64,000 nucleotides of DNA, from assembly GCA_017646885.1 (NCBI GenBank), contig JAGCLR010000230.1, forward strand, positions 62,001-126,000, given 5' to 3'. How positions within the stretch are numbered: the first letter of the stretch is position 1; each line of letters opens with the position of its first letter. The notes beneath the pieces are model-generated. The model saw only the letters and a list, made by a program, of their open reading frames with translations, was not told where the DNA came from and searched no databases. The stretch is from Methanobrevibacter sp. (lineage in GTDB: Archaea; Methanobacteriota; Methanobacteria; Methanobacteriales; Methanobacteriaceae). The position numbers and the translations under genes are program-made. Shown in pieces: positions 13,752 to 24,392 of this stretch.

Positions 13752-14687
13752 TTATTCAGATACAGGACGATAAACGATACCGTCTTCGTCAACCAAGTCC
13801 TGAGAAGCAGTAACAATACGCTTCAATTCAGTGGTCTCAGAACCAGCGGTAATAATCTGGATTGCTGCGAGAACCTTCTTGGTCTTATCAAAACGAGTGT
13901 AATCTGGGAAAGCATCCATAGTAAAGGTGAAGGTAGAAGGATCACCAGAGGATGCCATGGTAAAGTTGAAGTTGGACTGAATCTTGCAGTTAGGAATGAT
14001 GAACTCTGCAGGCATGTCAACACCGTTAGTGTCACGGAAGAGAGTGGAAGCCTCAAGATAGTAGTTACCACCGAACTTATCGGGAGTAATCTCAATCTGC
14101 TGAGCGCCAGAAGTTCTCTTTACATAATAGTCAACGAGAACAACACAACCCTCATGGAACTTCTGCAAATCGTCAGTATTCTTTAAAGTAATCTTCTTGC
14201 CTTCAACTGTCTCAGGAATATAAGGCTCAGTAACAACTTCGCCATTCTCCATAAGCATTACATAAATAAAATCTTCGCCGTTAGCATCATAAGGAACCTC
14301 TTTAAGAGTAATCTCAACCTTAGTGATACCAGCTTCTTCGCTGCCAGTTACAACAACTTCATCAGTTTGCTCAGTTGTATGAACCATAATTGGCTTTTCA
14401 ACAGCATCGATAAGACCAGCACCAGAAAGAATCATGAAGCCGGCTGGAGAGATAAGTGCATCTTCCATAGTGAAAGTAACGGTTCTCTCACCTTCCCAAG
14501 CGACTAAACGAGAGTTACCACGACCACCCTGTGCATAAACAGTGGTAGCAGCGCCTTCCATGCTAGAAGTCTTCAAAGTATCAAAATAAATAACTGGCTC
14601 ATTTTTATAGAAAATCTTGTTGCCGATTTTTTGAGCAGCCTTTGCCTTTAAAACGACATCACAAATTTCACGAACACCAAATTTCAT
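13752..14687 (-). CDS. Probable major tail (tube) protein, 311 aa, no TAG
   Basis: ATG 14687 after AAGGAGG, TAA stop at 13752. The N-terminal third contains a Gly-rich loop (YAQGGRGNSRL) and FTMEDALISPAGFMILSGAG, followed by a beta-rich body, as in siphovirus tube proteins. Position between connector and tape measure genes supports this. Codons are richer in C/G at third positions than in neighbours and there is no TAG, both expected for a highly expressed protein. A terminator follows. A different beta-sandwich virion protein cannot be excluded. Confidence 0.8.
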   Translation of the reverse strand: MKFGVREICDVVLKAKAAQKIGNKIFYKNEPVIYFDTLKTSSMEGAATTVYAQGGRGNSRLVAWEGERTVTFTMEDALISPAGFMILSGAGLIDAVEKPIMVHTTEQTDEVVVTGSEEAGITKVEITLKEVPYDANGEDFIYVMLMENGEVVTEPYIPETVEGKKITLKNTDDLQKFHEGCVVLVDYYVKRTSGAQQIEITPDKFGGNYYLEASTLFRDTNGVDMPAEFIIPNCKIQSNFNFTMASSGDPSTFTFTMDAFPDYTRFDKTKKVLAAIQIITAGSETTELKRIVTASQDLVDEDGIVYRPVSE

Positions 14688-14706
14688 CGTGTCATTTCCT
14701 CCTTAA

Positions 14707-15432
14707 TTAATGAATATTTTTCATCCAATTGTCAGGTTTAGAATCTGGTTTAGCACCAGCTAAACGAGATCGAATATCAATATCCCAGTTAATATACAAT
14801 GTATATCTTTCAACTAAATCAAATAACTAATACACCGTTAAATCCATACAATCTTGCAATGACATTGAATGGAGTCCAACAGTTAGCGTAGAAATATATT
14901 GAGAAAATATGCTTGACTACGTTTCACCGCGTTCTTCAGCAACACGCTATCTACCTCGCATCAATTTCTCAGCAATTTCTCTTGCTTTAGCATCAACTGG
15001 ATTGAAAGTTTGTTGGTCCATTGGACCTGATTTTGAACAAAAAACAAGTTTTATTATTTCCTACAAATATTCAAAATTACTCTCATCAACCAAGATTTGC
15101 CCACCTTCCAAAGTAAACACTATGGCGCGTGGAGTAAACATTATTTTATATTTCGGAAAAATTAAGGAAAGTAAGGTCTAAACCGCTTGCTTTTTTTCCC
15201 ATCCTTGTTTTTCTTTCATTATCATCATAAATATTTGAAAATTATTACTATTACGTAGAAGAGTTTCGTCCTAAGAAATCATATTTTTATTAACGCTTAA
15301 AGTTTGAACAGCTTGAAAAAATTCTTTTTCTCCCATTAAAGCTATTTCTTTTATAGTTGGCTAATGTAAAATTAACTAACATTCAATAACGGGAATATCT
15401 GTTCCACACATTAATGCCAATCTTAAATCCAT
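14707..15432 (-). CDS. Uncharacterised late protein, 241 aa, eight TAG codons
   Basis: ATG 15432 overlaps the TAA of the upstream gene by one base (TAATG), so translation is probably coupled. The stop is TAA 14707. Eight TAG codons occur, for example in IEC-TAG-LILH-TAG-PTIKEI. The C-terminal half has SLQDCMDLTVYQLFDL and a YINWDIDIRSRLAGA segment. It lies just ahead of the tail tube gene, where tail completion proteins or chaperones are found, but the family is not recognised. Confidence 0.75.
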
Positions 15433-16025
15433 TATTCATCCTCGGCATTAAAAATAGCATTAAAATTATTTTCAAAACTCTCCTAATAATTTGGGTTTGC
15501 CATTGGAGATTTATCTTCTTCTCCATGAATAGCTGAATACATTAAACACAGTCCAGCATATTCATCTGTTAAAATCATTTGACTAGCTCCTAAAAATTGT
15601 AAAGTACCAATACCACTCAAATGATTATTATTTAACATTGAATCTATTTCCGCCGCAATACGATAAGGTCTTAATAAACCATCATTAAGAGACCATTGGT
15701 CAAAATGACAAATAATATCAAATTCAATAACATTGTCTCTAAATTCTGGATTTGTCGCATTCGGAGTAAAATTATCAAAACTAATAATAATATAGTTTAA
15801 TACGTCATTATCGATATAAAGTTTTGGAACCAATTTAATATTTTTACCGTATAAACTATTTTCTTCTGCTTGAGTAAGTTTAGGCTTAGATAAGCAATCT
15901 TTAGAAGTGTAATATAATAACTTTTTTAAAGATTCATTTTTTGTCATATATTTAATAATAATATTTAAATCTTTTTCAATAGACAAAAAACTAGATTTTG
16001 GATATTTGTAACTTTCAATCTTCAT
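15432..16025 (-). CDS. Putative tail terminator / head-tail joining protein, 197 aa
   Basis: ATG 16025 after AAGGAGG. It reads through one TAG at 15483 and ends at TAA 15432, sharing one base with the next ATG. The body has an alternating beta pattern with VIEFDIICHFDQWSLNDG followed by RPYRIAAEIDSMLN, similar in layout to tail terminator or neck proteins. Gene order between connectors and tube agrees. Without TAG readthrough the last 16 residues would be lost. Confidence 0.7.
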
Positions 16026-16036
16026 AATAGTCCTCC

Positions 16037-17146
16037 TTAAAATAAAGATTCAACAACTATAGTTTTGAAATCATAAGGACCATAAGATAAATTGAACTAT
16101 CCGCTGTAAGAAGATTCCCATGTAATTTCAATAGTATAATCATCAATTTTATTAAATTTAACAGGTAAATCTTTTTTATCTACGCCCCAAGTATATACCT
16201 CGTCGGCAACAGGCTTGTAAGTGTAAATATATTTTTGATGCGGTCTAATAAAACCGTCTCCAGAAATTCTGACCTTATCATTCTTTCTTTCAGCAGAGAA
16301 TTGCTGCTAAGTAATTTCAGATTTAACAAGGCCTAATTCTAAATTATCTTCATCTTTATTAGCATAATATTCAACTGCATTAATTTCAATAATTCCAGCC
16401 ATACTAATAGAATCAACAGCTTCAACTCTCCAACAAATTAAATCAGCTGTATCTAATGAAGTAATATAAAATTTAGCATATCTTTTAAAGTATTTAACTG
16501 TATCTTCATTTTTAGGCATTAATATATTTAAAGAATGGTTTGGAGTATCTACACTAATACCATGTTTTTGAATAAAATTAATTTTTGTTTCTACTGGACC
16601 GCGAATTGCCGCATAAGTGTTTTTAATTTCGCCATCTTCATCCATCCAAGAGATACTAAAAGAACACTTTCTAATATCCCCTCTAAAATATGCCAGTTCA
16701 GTTAAATCTTGTAAATAAATTAACCAATGAGTATTTGTATTAACCCATTCAAAAACGTCTCCTGGTTTATATCCAGACTCAAATCCGATTGAAATAATTT
16801 TATCATCATAATCTTGTTTTAATTTATTTGGATTAATTAAAGCTCTTTGAACAGGCTCTTCTCCGCCAATTAAATTCAAACTATCTTGATAATGTTTTTT
16901 TACTAAAGCTCCTTGATAAGAATAATACAAAGCCCTCTAAAAAGATTTGTATTTATCTCTTATCATACGATCTTGTTGTGGCTCGCCACCGCGATATTCT
17001 AGGCGCTAAGCCATATTATTAACTCCATCTCTAAAAAAAGCATGACGGTCATTATTTTTAACAATTCTTCTTTTATAAGCTTCAAAAACATTAGAGTCAT
17101 ACTTTTTATTGCTAGCTATAACACTAAAAGATTCACTATTATTCAT
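16037..17146 (-). CDS. Head-tail connector-region protein, 369 aa, four TAG codons
   Basis: ATG 17146 follows AGGAG and overlaps the end of the upstream gene; the stop is TAA 16037. TAG codons occur after NNMA, KSF, SEIT and SSYSG, the latter two near the C-terminus. Motifs include YRGGEPQQDRMIRDKYKSF and a large beta-rich middle. Its place between two small connector genes suggests a head-closure or neck protein. No catalytic motif is seen. Confidence 0.7.
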
Positions 17147-17453
17147 TTTTTAACTCCTATAAAAGATTAATAGCGTCAAATACTGTCTTTCTATAGATAT
17201 TAAAATTAATATCAACAACTTTTAACCCTTCTAATTTTGAAAGCAACTAAAGAAAAAGCGGTTTAAATGAAAATATTTCATTCAAACCGGCAATTTCTAT
17301 AATTACACTATCCAACTATTTTTCCCAATTTTCATTATGTTCTTTCATTGGAATTAATTTCCACATTTGATTAATTAAACGAATTAACTGTTTATTTAAA
17401 ACTTCATCGTTAATATCAAATCCATATTTAGTTGTCATATACATAAGGTTCAT
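17139..17453 (-). CDS. Small connector-region protein, 104 aa, three TAG codons
   Basis: TAA at 17139 lies inside the start of the next gene. Three in-frame ATGs are possible (17453, 17444, 17438) and none has a clear ribosome site; all precede the stop of the upstream gene (17428), so translation is probably coupled. TAG occurs in NWEK-TAG-LDS, PLFL-TAG-LLS and NLL-TAG-ELK. It is helical and basic/acidic mixed, with no recognised family. Confidence 0.65.
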
Positions 17454-18042
17454 TATTGAGAGCAGAATTTTCTCTTAATACAGACCAATTAGATCTATAC
17501 TCTCCGCTATCAATAATTTTTCTCCTTTTATATAATCTTTGCATATGTAAAGACTGTCTACGACATTCTGTCTATAACGCAAGCAATTTACTTAAATGAT
17601 TTGCCTGAGAAGTAAATTTAAAATCAGGACCACTATATTTCATTCTCGTATTTTCAATAGAAGTAACTTGACGTTGAAGCCAAGCTTCCATCATAAGAAT
17701 AGCAATAATATTTTCTTCTTCAGCTGTTAGTTCACAACCAAAAGTAGAGCAGTCTATAAGCACTTTTGGTGGAGCATCTGGATTAACGATTTCATCATTA
17801 AAATCATTCCAAATAACACCAATTAAAAAGTCTTCTGGTTTTAATTCATTCTCATCAATAATTTTCATATTGACTGTATAATCATATAAATTTTTTCGTG
17901 GAAATTCAAAACCGGGAAGTGAATTAATTAAAAGTCGTTGAATATCTTTCAAAGTGTCCTCTGGAGTTAATTCAACATACATATCATCAGTAATTTTACC
18001 AAGAAAGCGATTATATATTGTTGCAAATTTAGTACCTTCCAA
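17428..18042 (-). CDS. Head-tail connector-like protein, 204 aa
   Basis: ATG 18042 after GGAGGTTG, TAA stop 17428, one TAG at 17572. The N-terminal half (IYNRFLGKITDDMYVELTPE, PGFEFPRKNLYDY) and the helical C-terminal half (MMEAWLQRQVTSIENTRMKY) resemble neck/connector proteins of Firmicute phages that follow the capsid genes. Standard-code translation would stop after residue 156. The function is inferred from gene order. Confidence 0.72.
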
Positions 18043-18070
18043 ATTGGCAACCTCCTTTCTTGAAATTTAA

Positions 18071-18655
18071 TTACTTGGCAGTAGTTTCTTCTTTCTTCTC
18101 AGTAGTAACTACATTATATTTAGGAGCGGTTCTACGTCCAGCGGGAACCTCTTCCTTCTTAACTCTACGCTCTCCAGAAGTCTTGAGAATAGTATCTTGG
18201 CCGTCATCTTCCTTTTCTTCCATTGTATGCTTTAATGCTGCAGCAGCATCAAAACCAGTCTTAGCTTTAAGAGCATTGACCTTCTGGAAATCTGTCATAG
18301 GCAAAGTAACGCTTAACTTCTTGATTAAATCAATAACACCTGGAGGTGCGAAATCAAGACAATCTAAAAACTCGTCGATGGAACCATTCATCATTAACTT
18401 AGCAATATCCTGCTCGCTCATATGATATTCAGGTTGTGGATTTAAACCAACTTTAGCAATAGCTTCTTGCTCCATAATCTGAAGGAAGTTGGATAAAATA
18501 GCCATTCCACCGGGACGATAAGTGAGCTTTTCAAGCTCTTCAGCGCTGATTTCTTTAATCTCACCTGGAGCAAAACTTCTACGAATTCCCATATCTGGAA
18601 TCTTATAACAAGCAACACCAGCGCTTCTATTCTTAACTTTATACATTGTACTCAT
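18071..18655 (-). CDS. Capsid-associated protein, 194 aa, no TAG
   Basis: The ATG at 18655 is preceded by AAAGGAGATA; TAA stop 18071. The N-terminal 60 residues (IPDMGIRRSFAPGEIKEIS) form a small beta domain common in phage proteins encoded next to the capsid gene. The middle is helical (MSEQDIAKLMMNGSID) and the C-terminal 40 residues are charged and disordered. It sits just after the capsid terminator. The family is known in phages but its role is not settled. Confidence 0.72.
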   Translation of the reverse strand: MSTMYKVKNRSAGVACYKIPDMGIRRSFAPGEIKEISAEELEKLTYRPGGMAILSNFLQIMEQEAIAKVGLNPQPEYHMSEQDIAKLMMNGSIDEFLDCLDFAPPGVIDLIKKLSVTLPMTDFQKVNALKAKTGFDAAAALKHTMEEKEDDGQDTILKTSGERRVKKEEVPAGRRTAPKYNVVTTEKKEETTAK

Positions 18656-18679
18656 TTCTTTATATCTCCTTTTTCACAA

Positions 18680-18718
18680 ATAAGAAAAAGGGGAGTAGGG
18701 GAATACCCCTGCTCCCCT
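18680..18718 (-). terminator. Terminator after the major capsid gene
   Basis: Thirteen-base arms (18689-18701 with 18706-18718), GC-rich, then a U-rich run on the minus strand. Confidence 0.82.
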
Positions 18719-18744
18719 CTAATTATATAAATTATTCGGTTAAA

Positions 18745-19848
18745 TTAATTCTTGCCGTAGGCCTGAACTTCATAAATGTAAGCGGAAGAATCCCACTTAG
18801 AACCAACCAAGTCATACTGGCCAGCCAAGCTCAAGTCAACGAAAGCGCAGATGTTGTTAGCCAACAAAGCAGTAACGCCAACCTTCTCATAAACCTGAAT
18901 CTCACGGCTACGGTCCTTGTTAACATACTCGTCAACAATAGCGCCACCCTCGAAAGCGATCTTAACAGGCTTGCTGTCAGCGCCGGATGGAATGATATAG
19001 CAGTAACCAGGATCGATTACCTTACGAGTATTGGACTCGTCCTCAAGACCCTGAGGAAGAATGATAACCTTGCGACCCTTGTAGGTAGCGAGGTGACCAG
19101 TGTTCCAAAGCTCTTGCTTCATGGACTCGGTGTATCTCCAACCCTCATTAGGAACCATCTTAACTGCGAACTCATAGGTGCAGTAGATAGAAGGCTCACC
19201 ATAAGCGGAAGCGATAACGAGAAGACGATCAAACTCTTCCTCGTCAAAGTCATCAGCAACAACAATGTTAGCAGGAGGCAACTGGTTAACAGCAGCCTTC
19301 AAAGCATGGCCAACTTCCTTAAAGATAAGCTCGTCCATACCTTCCATGACAATAGCGGTAACTTCAGCGAAGTCAACACGACCATCAAGGAACTCTTCGA
19401 AGCCGATCTGAGCAGCTCCGCCGATGGCAGAGGTGCGGACTTCGAAGCTCTCAGCCTCGTTGTAACCAAGCTTAAATACTTCATAAATACCAGCAAGGCC
19501 AACACGAGTGATGAACTGCTTAGCACGGCTACGGCTATCTCTCTTACGACGGAAGATAGGCTTGTCGCCCTGCTTGAAGGTCTTAGTCTCGGCAAACTGC
19601 ATGTAAGCCTGCTCAACCTTCTTAGGAAGGATTTCATTGATAGTCTCTTCAATCAAAGAGAAAATCAAATTCTTGTTCTCACGATATAAAGAATAAGTAC
19701 CAGCGTACTCGTTAAGCTCCTTACGGAGAGTCTCATTCAACTGGTCATAGCTGAAGGACTGATCACCATAACTATAAGAAACGGGAGCAGTAGGATCAGC
19801 CTTAGCAACTTGCTTCATTAAAGCAACTAAATTAGCTCTATCTAACAT
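18745..19848 (-). CDS. Major capsid protein (HK97-type), 367 aa, no TAG
   Basis: ATG 19848 after AAGGAGAG, TAA stop 18745. It follows the protease/scaffold gene in the order of transcription and is flanked downstream by a strong terminator. The N-terminal 100 residues are helical (N-arm, spine helix). A FEEFLDGRVDFAEVTAIVME segment and the C-terminal YIIPSGADSKPVKIAFEGGA part agree with an HK97 P/A-domain arrangement. Codon choice is strikingly biased to C/G-ending codons compared with the neighbours and TAG is absent, as expected for the most abundant protein. Confidence 0.85.
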   Translation of the reverse strand: MLDRANLVALMKQVAKADPTAPVSYSYGDQSFSYDQLNETLRKELNEYAGTYSLYRENKNLIFSLIEETINEILPKKVEQAYMQFAETKTFKQGDKPIFRRKRDSRSRAKQFITRVGLAGIYEVFKLGYNEAESFEVRTSAIGGAAQIGFEEFLDGRVDFAEVTAIVMEGMDELIFKEVGHALKAAVNQLPPANIVVADDFDEEEFDRLLVIASAYGEPSIYCTYEFAVKMVPNEGWRYTESMKQELWNTGHLATYKGRKVIILPQGLEDESNTRKVIDPGYCYIIPSGADSKPVKIAFEGGAIVDEYVNKDRSREIQVYEKVGVTALLANNICAFVDLSLAGQYDLVGSKWDSSAYIYEVQAYGKN

Positions 19849-19865
19849 TATACTTCTCTCCTTTC

Positions 19866-20705
19866 TTAAGCGATACGCATTAACTTAACGCCCTTCTGAT
19901 GATCGGGCATGGTATAAACTTTAACAACCTGCCACTTCATGTCGCCCTCAGCAACCTCAAGGATGCCCTTAGCGCCAGGAGTGAGCACATCGCCAACCTT
20001 CAAAGTCTCACGGTCAGCATTAATCATATTGGTAGTGAAAATATCACCAACATTGGTCTTGTAAACACGAGGAACCATAGCGGTGCCAGCAGGCATCATC
20101 TTTTCCTTGTAATCCTTAATCTTCATGAAGAGTCTCTTAGAAACTTCGTCAAGACCAGGAGCATTAACATCAGTCATTTCCTCATAGTAATCATAAACCT
20201 TAGAAGCAACAGAATAGTCAGGAGCAGGATGCTCAGCATCAGCCTGAATCCACTTCTTGTTTACCTCATCATAAACCAACTCGCCAGCAAGAGTCTCAAA
20301 TTCGCCAGTGGCAGCATTGAAACGCTCACGCTTGCCCTGCAAGAAGCGAGTAGGACCATACATTTCCTGAGCAACAGTACCATCCATTGGGCTGTAAACA
20401 CGAGCCTGATAGTTACCCTTAATCATTGCGAACTCGCAATCTCTCTGGAAATCTCTGTAAAGCTTAGTCTCGTTGTAAACCAACATCCACTCGCCAGCGC
20501 CAGTGAAGTTGACAACTTCGTTCATATAGTCGTACTTAACAAACTGACCCTGCTCGAGGATCTCAATATCAGCAGCAGCAGGCAACTGAGCATAAATCTG
20601 ACCAGTGTACTGAGCAGACAAATGATTAGGCTCGACCTGACCAAATCCAACTTCAGGATAGGTAGCCTGAGACTGAATACGACTCTTTAAAAAATCTGTA
20701 ATCAT
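19866..20705 (-). CDS. Abundant virion protein upstream of the capsid gene, 279 aa, no TAG
   Basis: ATG 20705 after AAGGAGGAC, TAA 19866. Codon use is like the capsid gene and no TAG is present. It contains FTGAGEWMLVYNETKLYRDF, a possible beta-rich core, and a C-terminal GTAMVPRVYKTNVGDIFTTN domain. The place between protease/scaffold and major capsid is where decoration or minor capsid proteins occur. The family is not recognised, so 'decoration protein' is only a guess. Confidence 0.68.
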   Translation of the reverse strand: MITDFLKSRIQSQATYPEVGFGQVEPNHLSAQYTGQIYAQLPAAADIEILEQGQFVKYDYMNEVVNFTGAGEWMLVYNETKLYRDFQRDCEFAMIKGNYQARVYSPMDGTVAQEMYGPTRFLQGKRERFNAATGEFETLAGELVYDEVNKKWIQADAEHPAPDYSVASKVYDYYEEMTDVNAPGLDEVSKRLFMKIKDYKEKMMPAGTAMVPRVYKTNVGDIFTTNMINADRETLKVGDVLTPGAKGILEVAEGDMKWQVVKVYTMPDHQKGVKLMRIA

Positions 20706-20737
20706 CTTAGATTGTCCTCCTTAATAGTATTTTTTAA

Positions 20738-22345
20738 TTACATGGACTTAGCAGTCTCGCGAAGAGACTTAACCCATGCTGGAACATTAGCGTCGTCATC
20801 ATTATCATTTAAATTATAGACAGTAGGTGCGCCATTGTTCTTATTATTTTCGTCAAGGTCGAAACTTACCTTGTTGCGAACACAAATAATAGAAAGCTTA
20901 GCTTCAATATCGTCAATAGAATAAGTATCAATATTAGCGATAACATCAGCCTTATCATCATCGGAAAGCATATAGAACTGGTCAATCATGTTCTGCTTAT
21001 CCTTCTTTTCAGCTGCGAGCTTGAACTCCTTAAGAGGTTCAATCTCAGCCTTTAAATTCTCATGCTCAGTTTCAAGAGCACTAAACTTTGCCTCAAGCTC
21101 TTCATACTGAGCCTTCAATTCGGCATACTCAACGACTTCTTCAAGATTATACTTCTTCTTGTCGCATTCACATTCGTCCTTAGGCTTGCCACACTTAGAG
21201 CACTTCTCTTCTTTTTCACACTCGCACTCATCCTTTGGCTTACCACAGTCAGGACACTTTTTATCGTCGTCTGAATCATCTTCAGATTTCTTATCGGTAG
21301 TTTTACCTTCTTTGTCCTCTTCTTCTTCCTTTTTCTTCTTAGCATACTCAGTCTCAAACTCTTCAACAGCGTCAAGAGCAAACTGAGGCTCTTCGGCAGG
21401 AGTATAGGACTTAGTAACTTCAATTAAGGTGTCAGAAGGAACAAAACCAGCATCTTCAGTAAGAGCAAAATTTAAGCGATAATATTTCATATCGGAACGG
21501 CTCTGAAGAACAGCAAACTTCTGTCCATTATCTTCGAAGATACCTTCAATACGATAAACGGAACAGTAGCAATTCTGAACATCAGGATAAGCCTTTTCAA
21601 TATGACTGTAGAGAGCGCTCCACAAAGTATCGCCAATTTCAACTGCATATCTTGTAAACACTTCTTTGGCTCCTCCTTCTTTTAAATATTCTTTAAGTTC
21701 ATTCATCATAGAGAACAGCTGATTCTTAAAGCTGTCATCAAAAGAGAACTCAAGCTTTGTAATTTGGGAGCCTTCAAAGCAAGGTTCGCAGTCATCTCCT
21801 AAAATACAAAGTTTTGAGACTATTGCCTCATTAATAATAAAAAACTATGGTTTTCCATTATCATCTTTTGTCCATGTCGCATCTAAATAATTTTCAGAAA
21901 GTTCCATAGACTGATTATTTCCCTTGTCAATAATTCTTTGACTTTCGGGATATTGTCCTGTCCAAATATAACCCTCTGTCATTAGATACTCGCGTTCATT
22001 TACGTCATCGTCTAAAAATTTCTAAAACCAAACCTTAGCATTCATATCAACGAAGCCATAAGGTCTTGTTGTGTCTTTAATTTTAAATTCACCATTAGAA
22101 ATATCAATTACACGGTTATGCTCTTCAAAGTCTTCTTTGGCTTCATTATAATATCCAACAATTGGACTGCCGGGCAAACTATTTGCCATTTGAGTAGCTA
22201 CTTCTTTGGTAATAATACTTCTGTTGCGATTAGGGTCTTCACCAACATAACAGACCTTAATCTGACACTTAGAAATTAAAGGGTTGACAGGAGTTACATT
22301 AATAAACTCACAAGGTGTATTTAATTTAATACTTGTATGTCTCAT
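20738..22345 (-). CDS. Prohead protease-scaffold fusion with twin zinc knuckles, 535 aa
   Basis: ATG 22345 after GGAGGAT, TAA 20738, TAG codons at 22022 and 21845. N-terminal part (about 1-170): GSPIVGYYNEAKEDFEEHNR and later NNQSMELSE, consistent with a prohead protease fold in which the His near residue 77 and the Ser near 143 would be catalytic. The middle is acidic. Residues near 360-395 carry two copies of a C-x2-CGKPKDEC-x-C knuckle. After that come a coiled coil (about 400-450) and an acidic tail, as in scaffolds. In the standard code only fragments would be made. The Cys knuckles are unusual for this family. Confidence 0.78.
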
Positions 22346-22355
22346 AATATCCTCC

Positions 22356-24008
22356 TCAGCTCATAGATTCCTTATTTTTAATTGTTTTTTCACTCTTTTG
22401 GTCATCAGCCTTTTCAGGTCTTCCGGCCGTTTTTGATTCCGCAGGATTTTTCTTCGTTCCTGAATTATTTTGAGAATTAGAAGACCCACTTGAATCTTTT
22501 TTACCCAAAATATCTTCGCCATTTAATGTAGAACTCATTAATGGAGGAATCATAATTTCACTCAAATGTAATACCTCATTTTCAAAATGAGCAGTATTAA
22601 GAATAAAACTTTGAGAATGTCCAAGAGCGATTTGTGGTAACATTTTAGAATAACCAAGCTGAGTATGCTCCTTGTAAAGTTTAGATAATGCTTGATAATT
22701 ATATTGGGTAGTTTCTAAGAAATAAATCTTAAAATTATATTTTTTACTATTAGTATTTTTTCTCTTAATAACTCTATCCATTAACATATTAAACTATAAC
22801 AAAAGATTTCTTACAGTAGATTCATCATTTAAAATGGACTTCTCAAGAGATAAATTACCATCAGTATTAAAAACATTTTTAGAAATACCTAAATTGTTAT
22901 AGACAGTTCTTTCCACTTTCTCCAAGTCATCTTGACTTGCTGTAGTATTCTTGTCAGACAAATCAATAGAATCAACATCAGTAAAAGTAGTTAAAACGTC
23001 TACACCAATAGCACGACGCAACATTTCAACTGCGTTATTATGAATATCTCTGGCTTCATCAACGTCAAAAATCAAATCGCCATTTTTATCCATAGGCAGC
23101 TTTTGAACAATAATCTTCAAAAGCTTCTACATTTGTTTGCGTCTATCCAAATCTTGTGCGGCATCCAAATCCAACATAGCAGGAATTGAATTTACAAAAA
23201 TTGGAACATCGCTACCTTTAAAATTAAATTTAACAGTATTGTTTGGGTCCAGTAGATACCAACCAGAGTTTGTTAAACTAGTTCCAAAAGGTCTGCTACT
23301 ATCTTCTGTATCAACAAGCTTACCTTGCTTGTATAACATATATCCTTTAGCAAATTCCTCTGGAAATAATTTGAGAACTTTCATTCTGTATGCCACATTA
23401 GGAATAGAATCAAAGAATCTCATATTAAATTCAATTGCGGGATTTGTTCCAACAAAATATCTTGAACGGCAATAATCAACTGGCAATTGCTGAATAACCA
23501 ATCCATCTGGACTATCAATCATATATCCATAATAACAACCATTCTTAATGACTTCAAGAGCAATATCTCCGCATAATTTCTTCAAATAAGAATTATCTAA
23601 ATAATTTAAAACTTTAGAGAAATCTTTTAAAATCTTATCTTCTTTAGTTGATTCATCATATACTTCTGGAACAACATACCAATCGTATCTATATAAATAA
23701 GCAAAATAATCACAAACACGTTGATACATACCACTTACTTTATAGAATAAATTTGAAATTCTTCTAAGCTCTTTATAATCATCATTGGCCAAAGCGTGTA
23801 AAATCATAGCTTTATTAATACCATTGTACTTTGGCAAATCGGCATTATAAGAACCTAAATTTAAAATTGCGTCATCAAGACTCTTAGGACCAACCTTAAT
23901 CTTACGATAAGCAAGTGGGTCCTCAACATCTTGATAACTATAGGTGCTACCAAATAAGTCAAAACCTTTGCTATGGACTTCTTCAGAGCGAGTCATTTTA
24001 GTATCCAA
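22356..24008 (-). CDS. Portal protein, 550 aa, two TAG codons
   Basis: TTG 24008 is preceded at 7-8 bases by AAGGAGG, a better site than the in-frame ATG at 23996; TGA stop 22356. TAG codons at 23127 and 22794 join three stretches of one protein. The N-terminal part has a long helical arm with FYKVSGMYQRVCDYFAYLYR. The core has GLVIQQLPVDYCRSRYF, and the stem/crown part follows NLGISKNVFNTDGN, typical of portal proteins. The C-terminal 55 residues are Ser/Lys-rich and disordered. It forms the dodecameric packaging vertex. Confidence 0.85.
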
Positions 24009-24023
24009 AATCCCACCTCCTTC

Positions 24024-24380
24024 TTAATATCCAGCAAGTTTCATTATATAATCATAAGAAATCAAGTTCTCGTCGGTATATGGGATTTCAATTAACTTGA
24101 AATCATGTAAAGCACAAAATCTACGCTTTTGATTGTCATTGTATTGCTACTGATAGAAACCACGTTTTCCACCAAACTTTTGGCTTGGCTCATAATGTTG
24201 TTTTCCTTGATATTCAATGATAAAATCAATTCTACCATCATCATCAAAAACAACAAAATCAAATCTTAAAGGTCGGCCATTTGGACTTCTTAAATCTGGA
24301 AAGATATATTCCATCTTAAAATTCAATTCCGCTTCTTTTAAAATTTCTTCAATTTTAATTTCGCCTCTTGAAGCTCGCAT
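24024..24380 (-). CDS. PD-(D/E)XK/Vsr-like nuclease, 118 aa
   Basis: ATG 24380 after AAGGAGGTTAGG, TAA 24024, one TAG at 24147. A Vsr/restriction-like core is seen: RFDF (D41), then EYQG (E56, Q58), then a His-containing KQHYEP and a basic helix, with a C-terminal LIEIPYTD strand. It lies between terminase and portal genes, where small homing-type or packaging-associated nucleases occur. The C-terminal third would be lost without TAG readthrough. It could be a free-standing homing endonuclease or a resolvase helper. Confidence 0.72.
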
Positions 24381-24392
24381 GTCCTAACCTCC

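Noticed and set aside
18646..20690. Long plus-strand frames opposite the capsid genes
   Set aside because: Shadows of GC-biased codon use in the capsid genes; no ribosome sites and no sensible protein composition.
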